DNA from: Gammaproteobacteria bacterium
GTDB lineage: Bacteria; Pseudomonadota; Gammaproteobacteria; Steroidobacterales; Steroidobacteraceae
Assembly: GCA_012026925.1 (NCBI GenBank)
Contig: VEPJ01000033.1
Span: 1 to 38,860 of the forward strand
Reading direction: 5' to 3'
DNA: 38,860 nucleotides
Shown in pieces: positions 7,833-16,883 of the stretch; positions within the stretch are counted from its first letter, which is position 1, and each line of letters opens with the position of its first letter. The notes beneath the pieces were generated by a model. The model had not been told where the DNA came from, searched no databases, and saw only the letters and a program-made list of their open reading frames with translations. A program made the position numbers and the translations under genes.

Positions 7833-8906
7833 TTGACATTGACCGGATGGATCGACGCGTTCCGGGTGTCGGGCCCGGGTGCGGCAGCGCCCGACGCGTG
7901 GCTCGGCCTGCTCGTCGCGACAGCGACGCTCGGCGTCATGTGGACGCTCCGAGGGTGGGCGCGTCGACGGTACCGACAGCTCGCGAGGACCGAGGAGACG
8001 GAGATCCTGGAGATCCCGCTGCAGGTTGCCGGTCGCACGACCTGGGCGTTCATGCTGATCGCTTCGGCCTGCGCGGGGCTCGCCACGGCCCGCCTGGGCG
8101 TGGGCACCGAGGCGATCGTCGAAAAGATCCTGACGATCGCGTTCTTCTGGCAAGGCGGCGTGTGGGCATCAACGGCCGCCGCGGCCTGGCTCGATCACCG
8201 CCAGAGAATCATGCTCGAGGCCGACAAGGCAGCCGCAGGCTCGATCGGAGTGATCCGGTTCGTCGCACGCGTCTCGATCTGGGCGATGGTGCTCCTGCTC
8301 ACGCTCGACAACCTGGGCATAGACATCACGGCGCTGGTCGCCGGACTGGGCATCGGCGGCATCGCCATTGCGCTGGCGGTGCAGAAGGTCCTCGGCGATC
8401 TGCTGGCCTCGCTCTCGATCGCGCTCGACAAGCCGTTTCTCATCGGCGATTTCGTGGTCGTCGGCGAACACATGGGGACGGTCGAGTACATCGGCATCAA
8501 GAGCACGCGGCTGCGCTCCCTGAGCGGCGAGCAGATCGTCATGTCGAACGCCGACCTGCTGGGCGGGAGGCTGCGGAACTACGGCAGGATGCAGGAGCGC
8601 CGCGTGGCGTTCACCGTCGGGGTCGCCTACGAGACCCCGCGGGAGAAGCTGCTCGAGATTCCACGGCTGCTGCGAAAGGCGATCGCCGAGCAGGGCGCGG
8701 TCCGGTTCGACCGCGCCCACTTCGCCGGCTTCGGGTCGTATTCACTCGACTTCGAGTGCGTGTACTACGTGCTGAGCGCGGACTACACCCGATACATGGA
8801 CGTGCAGCAGGCAATCAACTTCCGAATCCTCGAGGAATTCGAGAAGCTGGCGGTCGACTTCGCCTACCCGACGCAGGTGCTGTGGATGCGCCAGGCGTCC
8901 TGCTGA
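7833..8906 (+). CDS. Mechanosensitive ion channel, MscS family
   Basis: 357 aa. The N-terminus has hydrophobic helices around 24-38, 70-90 and 100-118. The MscS core begins with a helix near 145-165 (ARVSIWAMVLLLTLDNLGID) and the glycine/alanine-rich pore helix ALVAGLGIGGIAIALAVQ. The beta domain IALDKPFLIGDFVVV and the RLRSLSGEQIVMSNADLL segment follow, then the alpha/beta cytoplasmic vestibule. It should open under membrane tension to release solutes on hypo-osmotic downshift. The start is TTG at 7833, after GGGGAC; a second TTG two codons on is the alternative, and no ATG lies before the first helix. Convergent with the DUF2950 gene, stop to stop 13 bp. Confidence 0.9.
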   Translation: MTLTGWIDAFRVSGPGAAAPDAWLGLLVATATLGVMWTLRGWARRRYRQLARTEETEILEIPLQVAGRTTWAFMLIASACAGLATARLGVGTEAIVEKILTIAFFWQGGVWASTAAAAWLDHRQRIMLEADKAAAGSIGVIRFVARVSIWAMVLLLTLDNLGIDITALVAGLGIGGIAIALAVQKVLGDLLASLSIALDKPFLIGDFVVVGEHMGTVEYIGIKSTRLRSLSGEQIVMSNADLLGGRLRNYGRMQERRVAFTVGVAYETPREKLLEIPRLLRKAIAEQGAVRFDRAHFAGFGSYSLDFECVYYVLSADYTRYMDVQQAINFRILEEFEKLAVDFAYPTQVLWMRQASC

Positions 8907-8919
8907 CGGCCGCGGCGGC

Positions 8920-9885
8920 TCAGCTCGTTGCCGCGTCCGCGTCCTGCTGCTGCACGGGCTTCCAGGAATCGTCCGGGTCGAAGGAGGTGATCGTCTCCAC
9001 GACCGTCGCGGTGTCCTCGCCGAGGTCCTTCTGGTAGACGACTCCATCCTGGTTGACGATGAACGTCTGCACGCCGCTCGCGCCGTAGTCCGCCGGCCAG
9101 GCCACCAGCGCAAAGCCCTGCGTCAGCACGCCATCCGCGAAATACTCCTTCGCTCCGCCCTGGGCGTGCGGGCCCTGCGAGTAGAGCATGCGGTAGTAAT
9201 AGCCGTGATAGGGCGTGCGGCCCTGCCCGAAGCGGTAGCCCTCGTCAGCGGCTGCAGCGACGAACGGTCCGGCCGGGCTCGGTGGTTCGTCGCCCGTCGT
9301 GGGCCAGTACAGCCCGTTGTGCATCCCTTCGTCGCTCACGAGCTTGAGCGCGTACACGCCCGCGGGATCTCCGTCGCGGCCTTCGGATGCGTACTCCTTC
9401 TGCGCGTCCACGAAGCCCAGGCTGACCGCGATGGCGCCGAGTTCGTTGCGGCCGATGCGGCGATAGACGACCTCGTCTGCGCCGGCCGCGCCGTCCCAGT
9501 GCCACTTGCCTTCCTGCTTCGCGAGCGGCACCGGGAACGGCCAGTCGTCGTCGCCGACGACCAGCGTCATCCTGTCGCTGCCATCCGCCTCGAGAGAGTG
9601 CTTCTTTGCGTAGCTTGCGAGGAAGCGCTCGCGGTCCGCGTTGTCCTGCACGGGGTCGCCCGACGAAAGCAGGTCTTCCGAGCCCGGCCCGAGAAGCTTC
9701 TGCAGTGCGGGCATGTCGTCCTTCTGCACGGCGGCGATGAAGGCGTCGACGGCGTCCTCGGGCGATTTGAAGCTGCCCTTGTCCTCGTTCCTGGCGCAAC
9801 CGGAGAGCACGAACGCCGCCGTGACGGTGAGCGCTGCGACGAGACCGACGCGCCGTGAAGCGATGCGTGAATTGGCGTCTTTCAT
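8920..9885 (-). CDS. DUF2950 family lipoprotein
   Basis: 321 aa. Residues 1-30 form a lipoprotein signal with lipobox LSGC, so the mature protein is predicted to be anchored to a membrane by Cys29-30. The rest matches the DUF2950 pattern as I know it: FKSPEDAVDAFIAAVQKDD, a PFPVPLAKQEGKWHWDGAAG segment, then GRNELGAI, YRRIGRNE, GYYYRMLYSQGPHAQGG and FALVAWPADYGASGVQTF. No enzymatic motif is evident. The gene sits 9 bp downstream of the DUF3300 gene in the same direction, a pairing recurrent in proteobacteria, so the two probably act together in the envelope. Function is unknown. Confidence 0.85.
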   Translation of the reverse strand: MKDANSRIASRRVGLVAALTVTAAFVLSGCARNEDKGSFKSPEDAVDAFIAAVQKDDMPALQKLLGPGSEDLLSSGDPVQDNADRERFLASYAKKHSLEADGSDRMTLVVGDDDWPFPVPLAKQEGKWHWDGAAGADEVVYRRIGRNELGAIAVSLGFVDAQKEYASEGRDGDPAGVYALKLVSDEGMHNGLYWPTTGDEPPSPAGPFVAAAADEGYRFGQGRTPYHGYYYRMLYSQGPHAQGGAKEYFADGVLTQGFALVAWPADYGASGVQTFIVNQDGVVYQKDLGEDTATVVETITSFDPDDSWKPVQQQDADAATS

Positions 9886-9894
9886 GTGCTGCTC

Positions 9895-11661
9895 CTAGCG
9901 CTTGTTCTTGTTGCCACCGCCGCCGCCGCCCTTGCTGCGCGCGCCCTGCGGCATGCTCTGCTTGCCACGCTGGCTTGCCGCGCGATCGGCGTTTCCGCCG
10001 CCACCGCCGGACATCGCGGATGTCTTCGGGGCCTGGTAGCCACCGCCTCCACGGTTTGCCGGCGCCTGCGCCGGTCGCGCGGCAGGCTTGGCCTCCGGCC
10101 TGGGCATCGGTTGCGGCCTCTCCTGAGGCTTCTGCATCTGCTGCGGTTTCGAATAGCCGCGGTCACCACCGGCCTTCTTCGATGCCTGTACGTCACCTGC
10201 GCCAGGACGAGCGGAGCTGGGCACGTCGCGCGATACCTGCGGCTTCGCCGCCTGCGGTGTCGGCCGGTCCTTCTGCGCAGCCCCATACGTGCCTTGCACC
10301 TTGCCGCGGTCGGGTCCCGCCCCGCCGTAGGAACCCTGCACCTTCGGCATGGGCTTCGCCTGCGGAGCGTTGGCCGCAACTCGATCGGCGCCCGGCTTGA
10401 CCGCCGCCTTGTTGGCCCCCGCGTAGCTCGACTGGCCCTTCCACTGCTTCGGTTCGGCGGCCATGGTCGGGCGCTTCACGTCGGCGGGCATCGGGCGCGG
10501 CTGGCGCTTGTTGAGGTCGTTCAGCTCGGGGCGGCTGGGCTTCGCCGCGCTGATCGGGCTGTTCGGTCTCGCAGCGCCTCCGGCATAGGGTGTGGGCCGC
10601 TGGTTGCGGTTGTTCCAGTAGCCGCCCTGGCCGTTGTTGATGACGACCACGTTGTTATTGTTGAAGCCGTGCTGGTAGTTCGGCGGGCGGTTGTAGCCGT
10701 TCGCCGGGTAGTAGCCGTTCCCGTATGCGGGTCGGTACGGATATGGCGGGTAGTACGGCATGCCGCCGTAGCCGTAGTTCGGATACCAGTAGTCGTCGTT
10801 GTACTTGTGGTGGTGATTGTCGTCGTCGTCGAAGATCTCGTTGACGAGCATGCCCGCGCCGAACGCGAGCAGTCCCGTCGTGACCAGGGCGCCAGTGCTG
10901 TAGCCGCTGCTCTGCGTGGTCGTCGTCGTCGTGGTGGTGGCCGGCACCGGCGCGGTCGTCGTGGCGGGCGCCGGTGCATAGACCGCGACCGGGTCGTACT
11001 GCGGCACGTACACCGTCTCGTTGGTCGGTGGCTTGAGCACGACCACTTCCTTGCCCGCCTGCTGCTCGGTCTCGACCTTCATCTGCGGCGAGCTCTTCAG
11101 GTTGCCGACGTCCATCGCCTGCCTGCGGAGCCGCTGCACGGCGTCGAGCACGCCCTGCTGGTCGGCGACGAACGCCTGGCCGAGCTCGGTCGTCCAGTCG
11201 AGCTCCATGCACATCATGTCCACGGTCTCGGGGAACTGGATCAGTGCGCGGATCGGCGGCGTGAAGCCCACCTTGGCCGCGGCGTCGTCGAGCGCCTTTC
11301 CCGTGAGGCCCTGGTTCTGCAGCAGCCAGTTGCCGGCGTCGAGGACTTCCTGCGGGTTCGTCGAGGCCATCAGCACCTGCGACAGGACGGGGTCCGGATA
11401 AAGCGCGACCGGAGCGAGCAGCTCCTCGAGCGCTTCCGGTGTCCACGTCATCGCGACCGGCGCCTGCGACGCAGCCGGCTCCACGGCGGGCGTCTGGGAG
11501 GCGGGCGTTGCGGGCGGCGGCGTCGTTTCGGCCGCGGGCGGAGGAGCGGCCGTTGTTGCAGTGGCTGGCGGTTCCTTCGAGCCGCAGCCGGCGACCGACA
11601 TGGTCAGGGCGAGCGCGATCGCGAGAGACAGCGACCGCGGGTCCTTCGGAAACGATTTCAT
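9895..11661 (-). CDS. DUF3300 family lipoprotein with low-complexity tail
   Basis: 588 aa. Signal peptide with lipobox VAGC (Cys ~26), then a Pro/Ala/Thr linker. A DUF3300 domain (~70-225) follows, recognisable by PEALEELLAPVALYPDPVLSQ, STNPQEVLDAGNWL and YVPQYDPVAVYAP. After a Thr run and a short hydrophobic stretch (~255-272) comes an acidic/His patch (~275-290, DDDDNHHHKYNDD) and a long Tyr/Asn/Gly/Pro-rich region. The last ~220 residues are rich in Lys, Pro, Gln and Gly, with loosely repeated QGSYGGAG / QGTYGAAQ units, ending in poly-Gly then NKNKR. The tail is basic, disordered-looking and unlike an enzyme. It is first of a two-gene unit with the DUF2950 lipoprotein. Function unknown. 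Confidence 0.85.
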   Translation of the reverse strand: MKSFPKDPRSLSLAIALALTMSVAGCGSKEPPATATTAAPPPAAETTPPPATPASQTPAVEPAASQAPVAMTWTPEALEELLAPVALYPDPVLSQVLMASTNPQEVLDAGNWLLQNQGLTGKALDDAAAKVGFTPPIRALIQFPETVDMMCMELDWTTELGQAFVADQQGVLDAVQRLRRQAMDVGNLKSSPQMKVETEQQAGKEVVVLKPPTNETVYVPQYDPVAVYAPAPATTTAPVPATTTTTTTTQSSGYSTGALVTTGLLAFGAGMLVNEIFDDDDNHHHKYNDDYWYPNYGYGGMPYYPPYPYRPAYGNGYYPANGYNRPPNYQHGFNNNNVVVINNGQGGYWNNRNQRPTPYAGGAARPNSPISAAKPSRPELNDLNKRQPRPMPADVKRPTMAAEPKQWKGQSSYAGANKAAVKPGADRVAANAPQAKPMPKVQGSYGGAGPDRGKVQGTYGAAQKDRPTPQAAKPQVSRDVPSSARPGAGDVQASKKAGGDRGYSKPQQMQKPQERPQPMPRPEAKPAARPAQAPANRGGGGYQAPKTSAMSGGGGGNADRAASQRGKQSMPQGARSKGGGGGGNKNKR

Positions 11662-11881
11662 CAGGGGGCACTCCCGCCGCGTTGATCGCGGGTCTGGCAG
11701 TCGTTCGACAAGTGTCCTCCATCGCGCGGCCGTGACAAGGCTCGCGATGCCGGACCGCCCTACCCCCTGGTGCGGGAATCTAGCACGACGCGCTGCTGCT
11801 GACCTGCGGCAGCGTCGTCGCGGCGAGGCTACCAGCCAGCGGCAAATGGGTAAGGCGCTGCAAGAGGGAACGAGGTCAAAC
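11662..11881. other. Intergenic region between DUF3300 gene and glnA control region
   Basis: The left half of a 432-bp divergent gap. It must hold the promoter of the leftward DUF3300/DUF2950 unit, but I see no clear -35/-10 pair and no gene. The right half is the glnA control region, described separately. Confidence 0.4.
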
Positions 11882-11896
11882 GCACCAAAACGGTGC
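11882..11896. promoter_or_regulatory. NtrC-binding site 1 (glnA enhancer)
   Basis: GCACC-AAAAC-GGTGC is a perfect 5-bp dyad with a 5-bp spacer. It has the form of the enterobacterial glnA enhancer sites (GCACC/T-N5-GGTGC). Its centre lies about 129 bp before the start site expected from the -24/-12 promoter at 11992. Confidence 0.8.
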
Positions 11897-11912
11897 TATT
11901 GTCTTGTTGAAT

Positions 11913-11927
11913 GCTTTGAAATAGTGC
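11913..11927. promoter_or_regulatory. Weaker NtrC-like site 2
   Basis: GCTTT-GAAAT-AGTGC keeps GC at the left edge and GTGC at the right. It is centred 31 bp, three helical turns, after site 1. The spacing matches the paired enhancer of E. coli glnA, but the dyad is poor on its own. Confidence 0.45.
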
Positions 11928-11974
11928 GTCCTGCTGATGAATCGCTACAGGCGGCGATGAAAAATCGCGTCTAT

Positions 11975-11989
11975 GCGCCACAGCGGTGC
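11975..11989. promoter_or_regulatory. NtrC-like site 3, next to the sigma-54 promoter
   Basis: GCGCC-ACAGC-GGTGC differs from the site-1 dyad consensus at one arm position. It ends three bases before the -24 element. E. coli glnA also has low-affinity promoter-proximal NtrC sites; a governor role here is inference. Confidence 0.5.
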
Positions 11990-11991
11990 GC

Positions 11992-12007
11992 TGGCATACT
12001 ACGTGCA
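11992..12007 (+). promoter_or_regulatory. Sigma-54 (-24/-12) promoter of glnA
   Basis: TGGCAT-ACTAC-GTGCA: the GG of -24 and the GC of -12 are separated by the required 10 bases, and the match to TGGCAC-N5-TTGCA is close. Transcription would start near 12018, leaving a leader of about 76 nt before the glnA ATG. Confidence 0.75.
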
Positions 12008-12093
12008 TCCAGTTTGGTCCCCAGAGCCAAACTCCGAGGCCGTCGCGGCGAGCGGCCACGGGGCATCGAGTTCGCTGCATTCCAGGAGAGCCC

Positions 12094-13506
12094 ATGACCA
12101 CTGCTGCCGACGTTCTCAAGCTGATCAAGGAAAAGGAGGTCAAGTTCGTCGACCTCCGTTTCACCGACACCAAGGGCAAGGAACAGCACGTCACCGTGCC
12201 GACCCGCATGGTCGATGAGGCCTTCTTCGAGGACGGCAAGGGATTCGACGGCTCCTCGATCGCCGGCTGGAAGGGCATCCAGGAGTCCGACATGATCCTC
12301 ATGCCGGATCCCTCGACCGCGGTCGTCGACCCGTTCTACGAGGAGACGACGCTCGACCTGCGCTGCGACGTCATCGAGCCCTCGAACATGCAGGGGTACG
12401 ACCGCTGCCCGCGTTCGCTCGCCAAGCGCGCGGAGGCGTACCTCAAGTCCACCGGCATCGCGGACGCGTCGATGTGGGGCCCCGAGAACGAGTTCTTCAT
12501 CTTCGACAACGTGCGCCACGGCGCGTCGATGAACGGCTGCTTCTACGAAGTGGACTCGATGCAGGGCGCGTGGAATACCGGGCGCTCGCTCGAAGGCGGC
12601 AACCTGGGCCATCGCCCGGGCATCAAGGGCGGCTACTTCCCGGTGCCGCCGGTGGACACCTACCAGGACCTGCGCACCGCCATGTGCCTCGCGATGGAGG
12701 AACTCGGCCTCAAGGTCGAGGTGCACCACTCCGAGGTCGCCACGGGCGGCCAGGCAGAGATCAATGTTTCCGCGAACACCCTGGTGAAGAAGGCCGACGA
12801 GGTGCAGATCCTCAAGTACGCGATCCACAACGTCGCGGCCAGCTACGGCAAGTCGGCCACGTTCATGCCGAAGCCGCTCGTCGGTGACAACGGCAACGGC
12901 ATGCACGTGAACCAGTCGCTGTCGAAGGACGGCAAGAACCTGTTCGGCGGCGACAAGTACGGCGGCCTCTCCGAGCTCGCGATCTACTACATCGGCGGCA
13001 TCATCAAGCACGCCAAGGCGCTGAACGCGATCTGCAACGCCAGCACCAACAGCTACAAGCGCCTGGTGCCCGGCTTCGAGGCGCCCGTGATGCTCGCCTA
13101 CTCGGCGCGCAACCGCTCGGCCTCGATCCGCATCCCGCACGTGATGAACCCGAAGGGACGGCGCATCGAGGTGCGCTTCCCGGACTCGACCGCGAACCCG
13201 TACCTCTGCTTCGCGGCCATGCTCATGGCGGGCCTCGACGGCATCAAGAACAAGATCCACCCGGGCGATCCCGCCGACAAGGATCTCTACGATCTCGAGC
13301 CCGAGGAGGCGAAGCACATACCGACGGTGTGCCACTCGCTCGACATGGCGCTCGAGGCGCTCGACAAGGATCGCGGCTTCCTCAAGGAGGGCGGCGTCTT
13401 CACCGACGACGTGATCGACGCGTACATCGGGCTCAAGATGCAGGAGGTCACGCGACTCCGCATGTCGACCCATCCGGTCGAGCTCGAGCTCTACTACAGC
13501 GTCTGA
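12094..13506 (+). CDS. glnA: Glutamine synthetase type I
   Basis: 470 aa, the normal GSI-beta length; forms glutamine from glutamate, ammonia and ATP as a dodecamer in the cytoplasm. Seen: the N-terminal loop [13 protein letters not shown], the metal/ATP motif [12 protein letters not shown], the [14 protein letters not shown] block, [11 protein letters not shown], the [17 protein letters not shown] site, and the adenylylation loop DKDLYDLEP with the target Tyr at residue 399 (Tyr397 in E. coli numbering). Activity is therefore likely controlled by GlnE adenylylation. AGGAG lies just before the ATG at 12094; the longer frame upstream lies inside the promoter region. Transcription is probably nitrogen-controlled via the sigma-54 promoter and NtrC sites upstream. 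ntrB-ntrC follow downstream. Confidence 0.98.
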   Translation: MTTAADVLKLIKEKEVKFVDLRFTDTKGKEQHVTVPTRMVDEAFFEDGKGFDGSSIAGWKGIQESDMILMPDPSTAVVDPFYEETTLDLRCDVIEPSNMQGYDRCPRSLAKRAEAYLKSTGIADASMWGPENEFFIFDNVRHGASMNGCFYEVDSMQGAWNTGRSLEGGNLGHRPGIKGGYFPVPPVDTYQDLRTAMCLAMEELGLKVEVHHSEVATGGQAEINVSANTLVKKADEVQILKYAIHNVAASYGKSATFMPKPLVGDNGNGMHVNQSLSKDGKNLFGGDKYGGLSELAIYYIGGIIKHAKALNAICNASTNSYKRLVPGFEAPVMLAYSARNRSASIRIPHVMNPKGRRIEVRFPDSTANPYLCFAAMLMAGLDGIKNKIHPGDPADKDLYDLEPEEAKHIPTVCHSLDMALEALDKDRGFLKEGGVFTDDVIDAYIGLKMQEVTRLRMSTHPVELELYYSV

Positions 13507-13521
13507 CGGGACGGCTGGGCT

Positions 13522-13548
13522 CGCCGGGCGGCAGTGGGCCGCCCGGCG
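13522..13548 (+). terminator. Hairpin after glnA
   Basis: A perfect 11-bp GC stem, CGCCGGGCGGC, with loop AGTGG and its complement, starting 15 bp after the glnA stop. There is no long T-run after it, only a C/T-rich stretch, so it may be a weak intrinsic terminator or an mRNA 3' stabiliser. Confidence 0.65.
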
Positions 13549-13596
13549 GGCACCCTTCCATCCCTTGACGCATATCCCGGATTACGGGAGGCGCCT

Positions 13597-13625
13597 TTGT
13601 CAGTGCCACAGCCCGGGTCTATGCT
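13597..13625 (+). promoter_or_regulatory. Sigma-70 promoter for the DUF4124-ntrBC genes
   Basis: TTGTCA (-35, five of six matches), a spacer of exactly 17 nt, then TATGCT (-10). The start would fall near 13632, only about 2 nt before the ATG at 13634, so the transcript may be leaderless. It would give ntrBC expression independent of glnA. Confidence 0.6.
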
Positions 13626-13633
13626 CTTCGCCC

Positions 13634-14215
13634 ATGAAGACACGATGGCTGCTGCTGCTTGGATGCCTGCTGGCCTTCGCAAGCCAGGCCCAGGAAGCGA
13701 AGAAGGAACTGTGGAAGTGGACGGACGCGAACGGCGTCGTCCATTACTCCGACGTTCCAGGCCCCGGCGCAGTCAAGGTGGACCTTGTCATCAGCGAAAG
13801 CCACCCGGCCGCAGCAGCGACGCCGCCGACTGCAGCCCCTGCTGCACCGGCCGCGGCAGCGACGGGACCGAGCTATGCATCCCTCGAGATCTGGCAACCG
13901 GAGCAGGAGTCGTCGTTTTTCGGTGCGGACGTAATCGTCAACGTTCGCATCCGGTCGGATCCGGGCGTGGCGCCGAACGACAGGCTGCTCCTGTTCATCG
14001 ATGGCAAGCGGGTCGAGGGGCCGGAGAACTCGCTGGACTACACGCTGGGCAATCTCGACCGCGGCGCGCATTCGCTGACCGCCATGATTCTCGACACGAA
14101 GGGCAAGCAGAAGATCCGCAGCCAGCCGGTCGTGTTCTACATCAAGCAGGTCACGACCATACCGCCGGCCGCAGTCGGTCCGCTCCTGAAGCCGAAGCCG
14201 AAAGGCGGCGGATAG
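13634..14215 (+). CDS. Secreted DUF4124 domain protein
   Basis: 193 aa. Signal peptide (~1-19, MKTRWLLLLGCLLAFASQAQ), then a DUF4124 motif ELWKWTDANGVVHYSDVP (~26-43), an Ala/Pro-rich linker (~58-82), and a C-terminal beta-rich region (~85-180) with LLLFIDGKRVEGP and HSLTAMILDTKGK that resembles an Ig-like fold. It is probably periplasmic; the function is unknown. A DUF4124 gene between glnA and ntrB recurs in several gammaproteobacterial orders. The start at 13634 gives an intact signal peptide directly after the promoter; the longer frame from 13565 would bury the signal peptide. There is no Shine-Dalgarno, consistent with a leaderless message. Confidence 0.85.
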   Translation: MKTRWLLLLGCLLAFASQAQEAKKELWKWTDANGVVHYSDVPGPGAVKVDLVISESHPAAAATPPTAAPAAPAAAATGPSYASLEIWQPEQESSFFGADVIVNVRIRSDPGVAPNDRLLLFIDGKRVEGPENSLDYTLGNLDRGAHSLTAMILDTKGKQKIRSQPVVFYIKQVTTIPPAAVGPLLKPKPKGGG

Positions 14216-14254
14216 CCCGTCCGACGCAGCCACTCCGCCGGCAGGAGGCGTGAC

Positions 14255-15338
14255 GTGGCTGCCGACCCGCGCATCGCCTTCAAGCCGACGACCACCGAGC
14301 TGGGCAACCTGCTCGACGGCCAGTCCACGTGCGCCATCTGGCTCGACGCCGACGGCGTGGTCCTGCACCTGAACGAGCCGGCCGAGGACCTGTTCGGCAT
14401 CAGCCGCAACCAGGCTGCGGGACGCAGCATCCGCGACCTGCTCAAGGCCAACACCGAGCTCGACGGCGTGATCGGTCGCGCACGTGCAGCCGGCGCGCAG
14501 TATTCGCGCCGTGAACTGCCGTTCGAAGCCGGCCCGGGCGCCGCGCCGCGCACGCTCGACGTCACCGTGACGCCGTTCGACCAGCCTGGCCGCCCCGGCG
14601 GCGCGATCGTCGAGCTCGCGGACGTCACCCAGCACCAGCGAATCCTGCGCGAGAACGCGCTGCTCACCCAGCTCGGCGGCAGCCGCGCGATGGTCCGGCA
14701 GCTGGCGCACGAGATCAAGAATCCGCTCGGCGGCCTGCGCGGAGCGGCGCAGTTGCTCGAGCGTCAGCTCAAGGATCCGGCGCTGCACGAATACACGACC
14801 GTCATCATCAGTGAGGCGGACCGCCTCGCGGCGCTGGTGGACGCACTGCTCGGGCCGGGGCAGCCGCCGCGCAAGGAGGCCGTGAACATCCACGAGCTGG
14901 TGCAGCACGTCGGGCACCTGCTCGCGGCCGAGGCGCCGACCGGTGTCGTGATCGAACGCGACTACGATCCGAGCCTGCCGCGGCTTCGCCTCGACCGGAA
15001 CCAGGTCATCCAGGCGCTGCTCAACCTCGGGCGCAATGCGATCCAGGCGGTCGGTGCGCAGGGCCGCATCGTGCTGCGGACCCGCGCCCTCACGAACGCG
15101 AGCATCGGCAGCCGCCGCTACCGTGTCGTCGTCGCGATCCAGGTCGAGGACGACGGTCCCGGCGTGCCCGCGGATCTCAAGGACACGGTGTTCTATCCGC
15201 TGGTCACCGGACGGCAGGGCGGCACCGGCCTCGGGCTCGCCGTCGCGCAGGACCTCGTCGGCCGGCACGACGGCCTGATCGAATTCGACAGCCGGCCGGG
15301 CCGCACGGTCTTCACCATCCTCCTGCCCTTCGACAGCA

Positions 15339-15361
<23 letters not shown>
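14255..15361 (+). CDS. glnL: Nitrogen regulation sensor kinase NtrB
   Basis: 368 aa, soluble two-component sensor kinase that phosphorylates and dephosphorylates NtrC under PII control. An N-terminal PAS domain (~15-125) is followed by the H-box RQLAHEIKNPLGGLRGAA, with the phosphorylated His at residue 152. The N-box LLNLGRNAIQAV and the ATP-binding G-boxes DDGPGVP and GGTGLGLAV follow. No membrane helices are seen, as expected. The start is GTG at 14255 with AGGAGG upstream. It overlaps ntrC by 23 nt. Confidence 0.96.
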
Positions 15362-16745
<1,384 letters not shown>

Positions 16746-16752
16746 CGGCGGC

Positions 16753-16774
16753 GCCGCGAGTCGGAACTCGCGGC
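16753..16774 (+). terminator. Hairpin after ntrC
   Basis: GCCGCGAGT-CGGA-ACTCGCGGC is a perfect 9-bp stem with a 4-nt loop, starting 8 bp after the ntrC stop. No T-run follows, so it may be a weak terminator or an RNA-stabilising hairpin. Confidence 0.55.
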
Positions 16775-16788
16775 CGGCGGGATTGTCC

Positions 16789-16794
16789 GTAGAA
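16789..16794 (+). promoter_or_regulatory. Possible -10 element for the tolC-macAB-like operon
   Basis: TAGAAT matches the sigma-70 -10 hexamer at five of six positions and lies between the ntrC hairpin and the efflux operon. No good -35 is seen at 16-18 bp, so the call is tentative. Confidence 0.3.
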
Positions 16795-16883
16795 TGGCGT
16801 GCTGCCGGAACAAGACGAACCCCGGCCGGCAAACGCGGGCGTAGCGCACGAAGTGACAGTGCCCCCCGCAGCGCCCGCATCTC

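Noticed and set aside
9886..11685. Open frame of 599 codons on the plus strand
   Set aside because: Antisense shadow of the DUF3300 lipoprotein; low-complexity Arg/Leu/Val translation with no motif.
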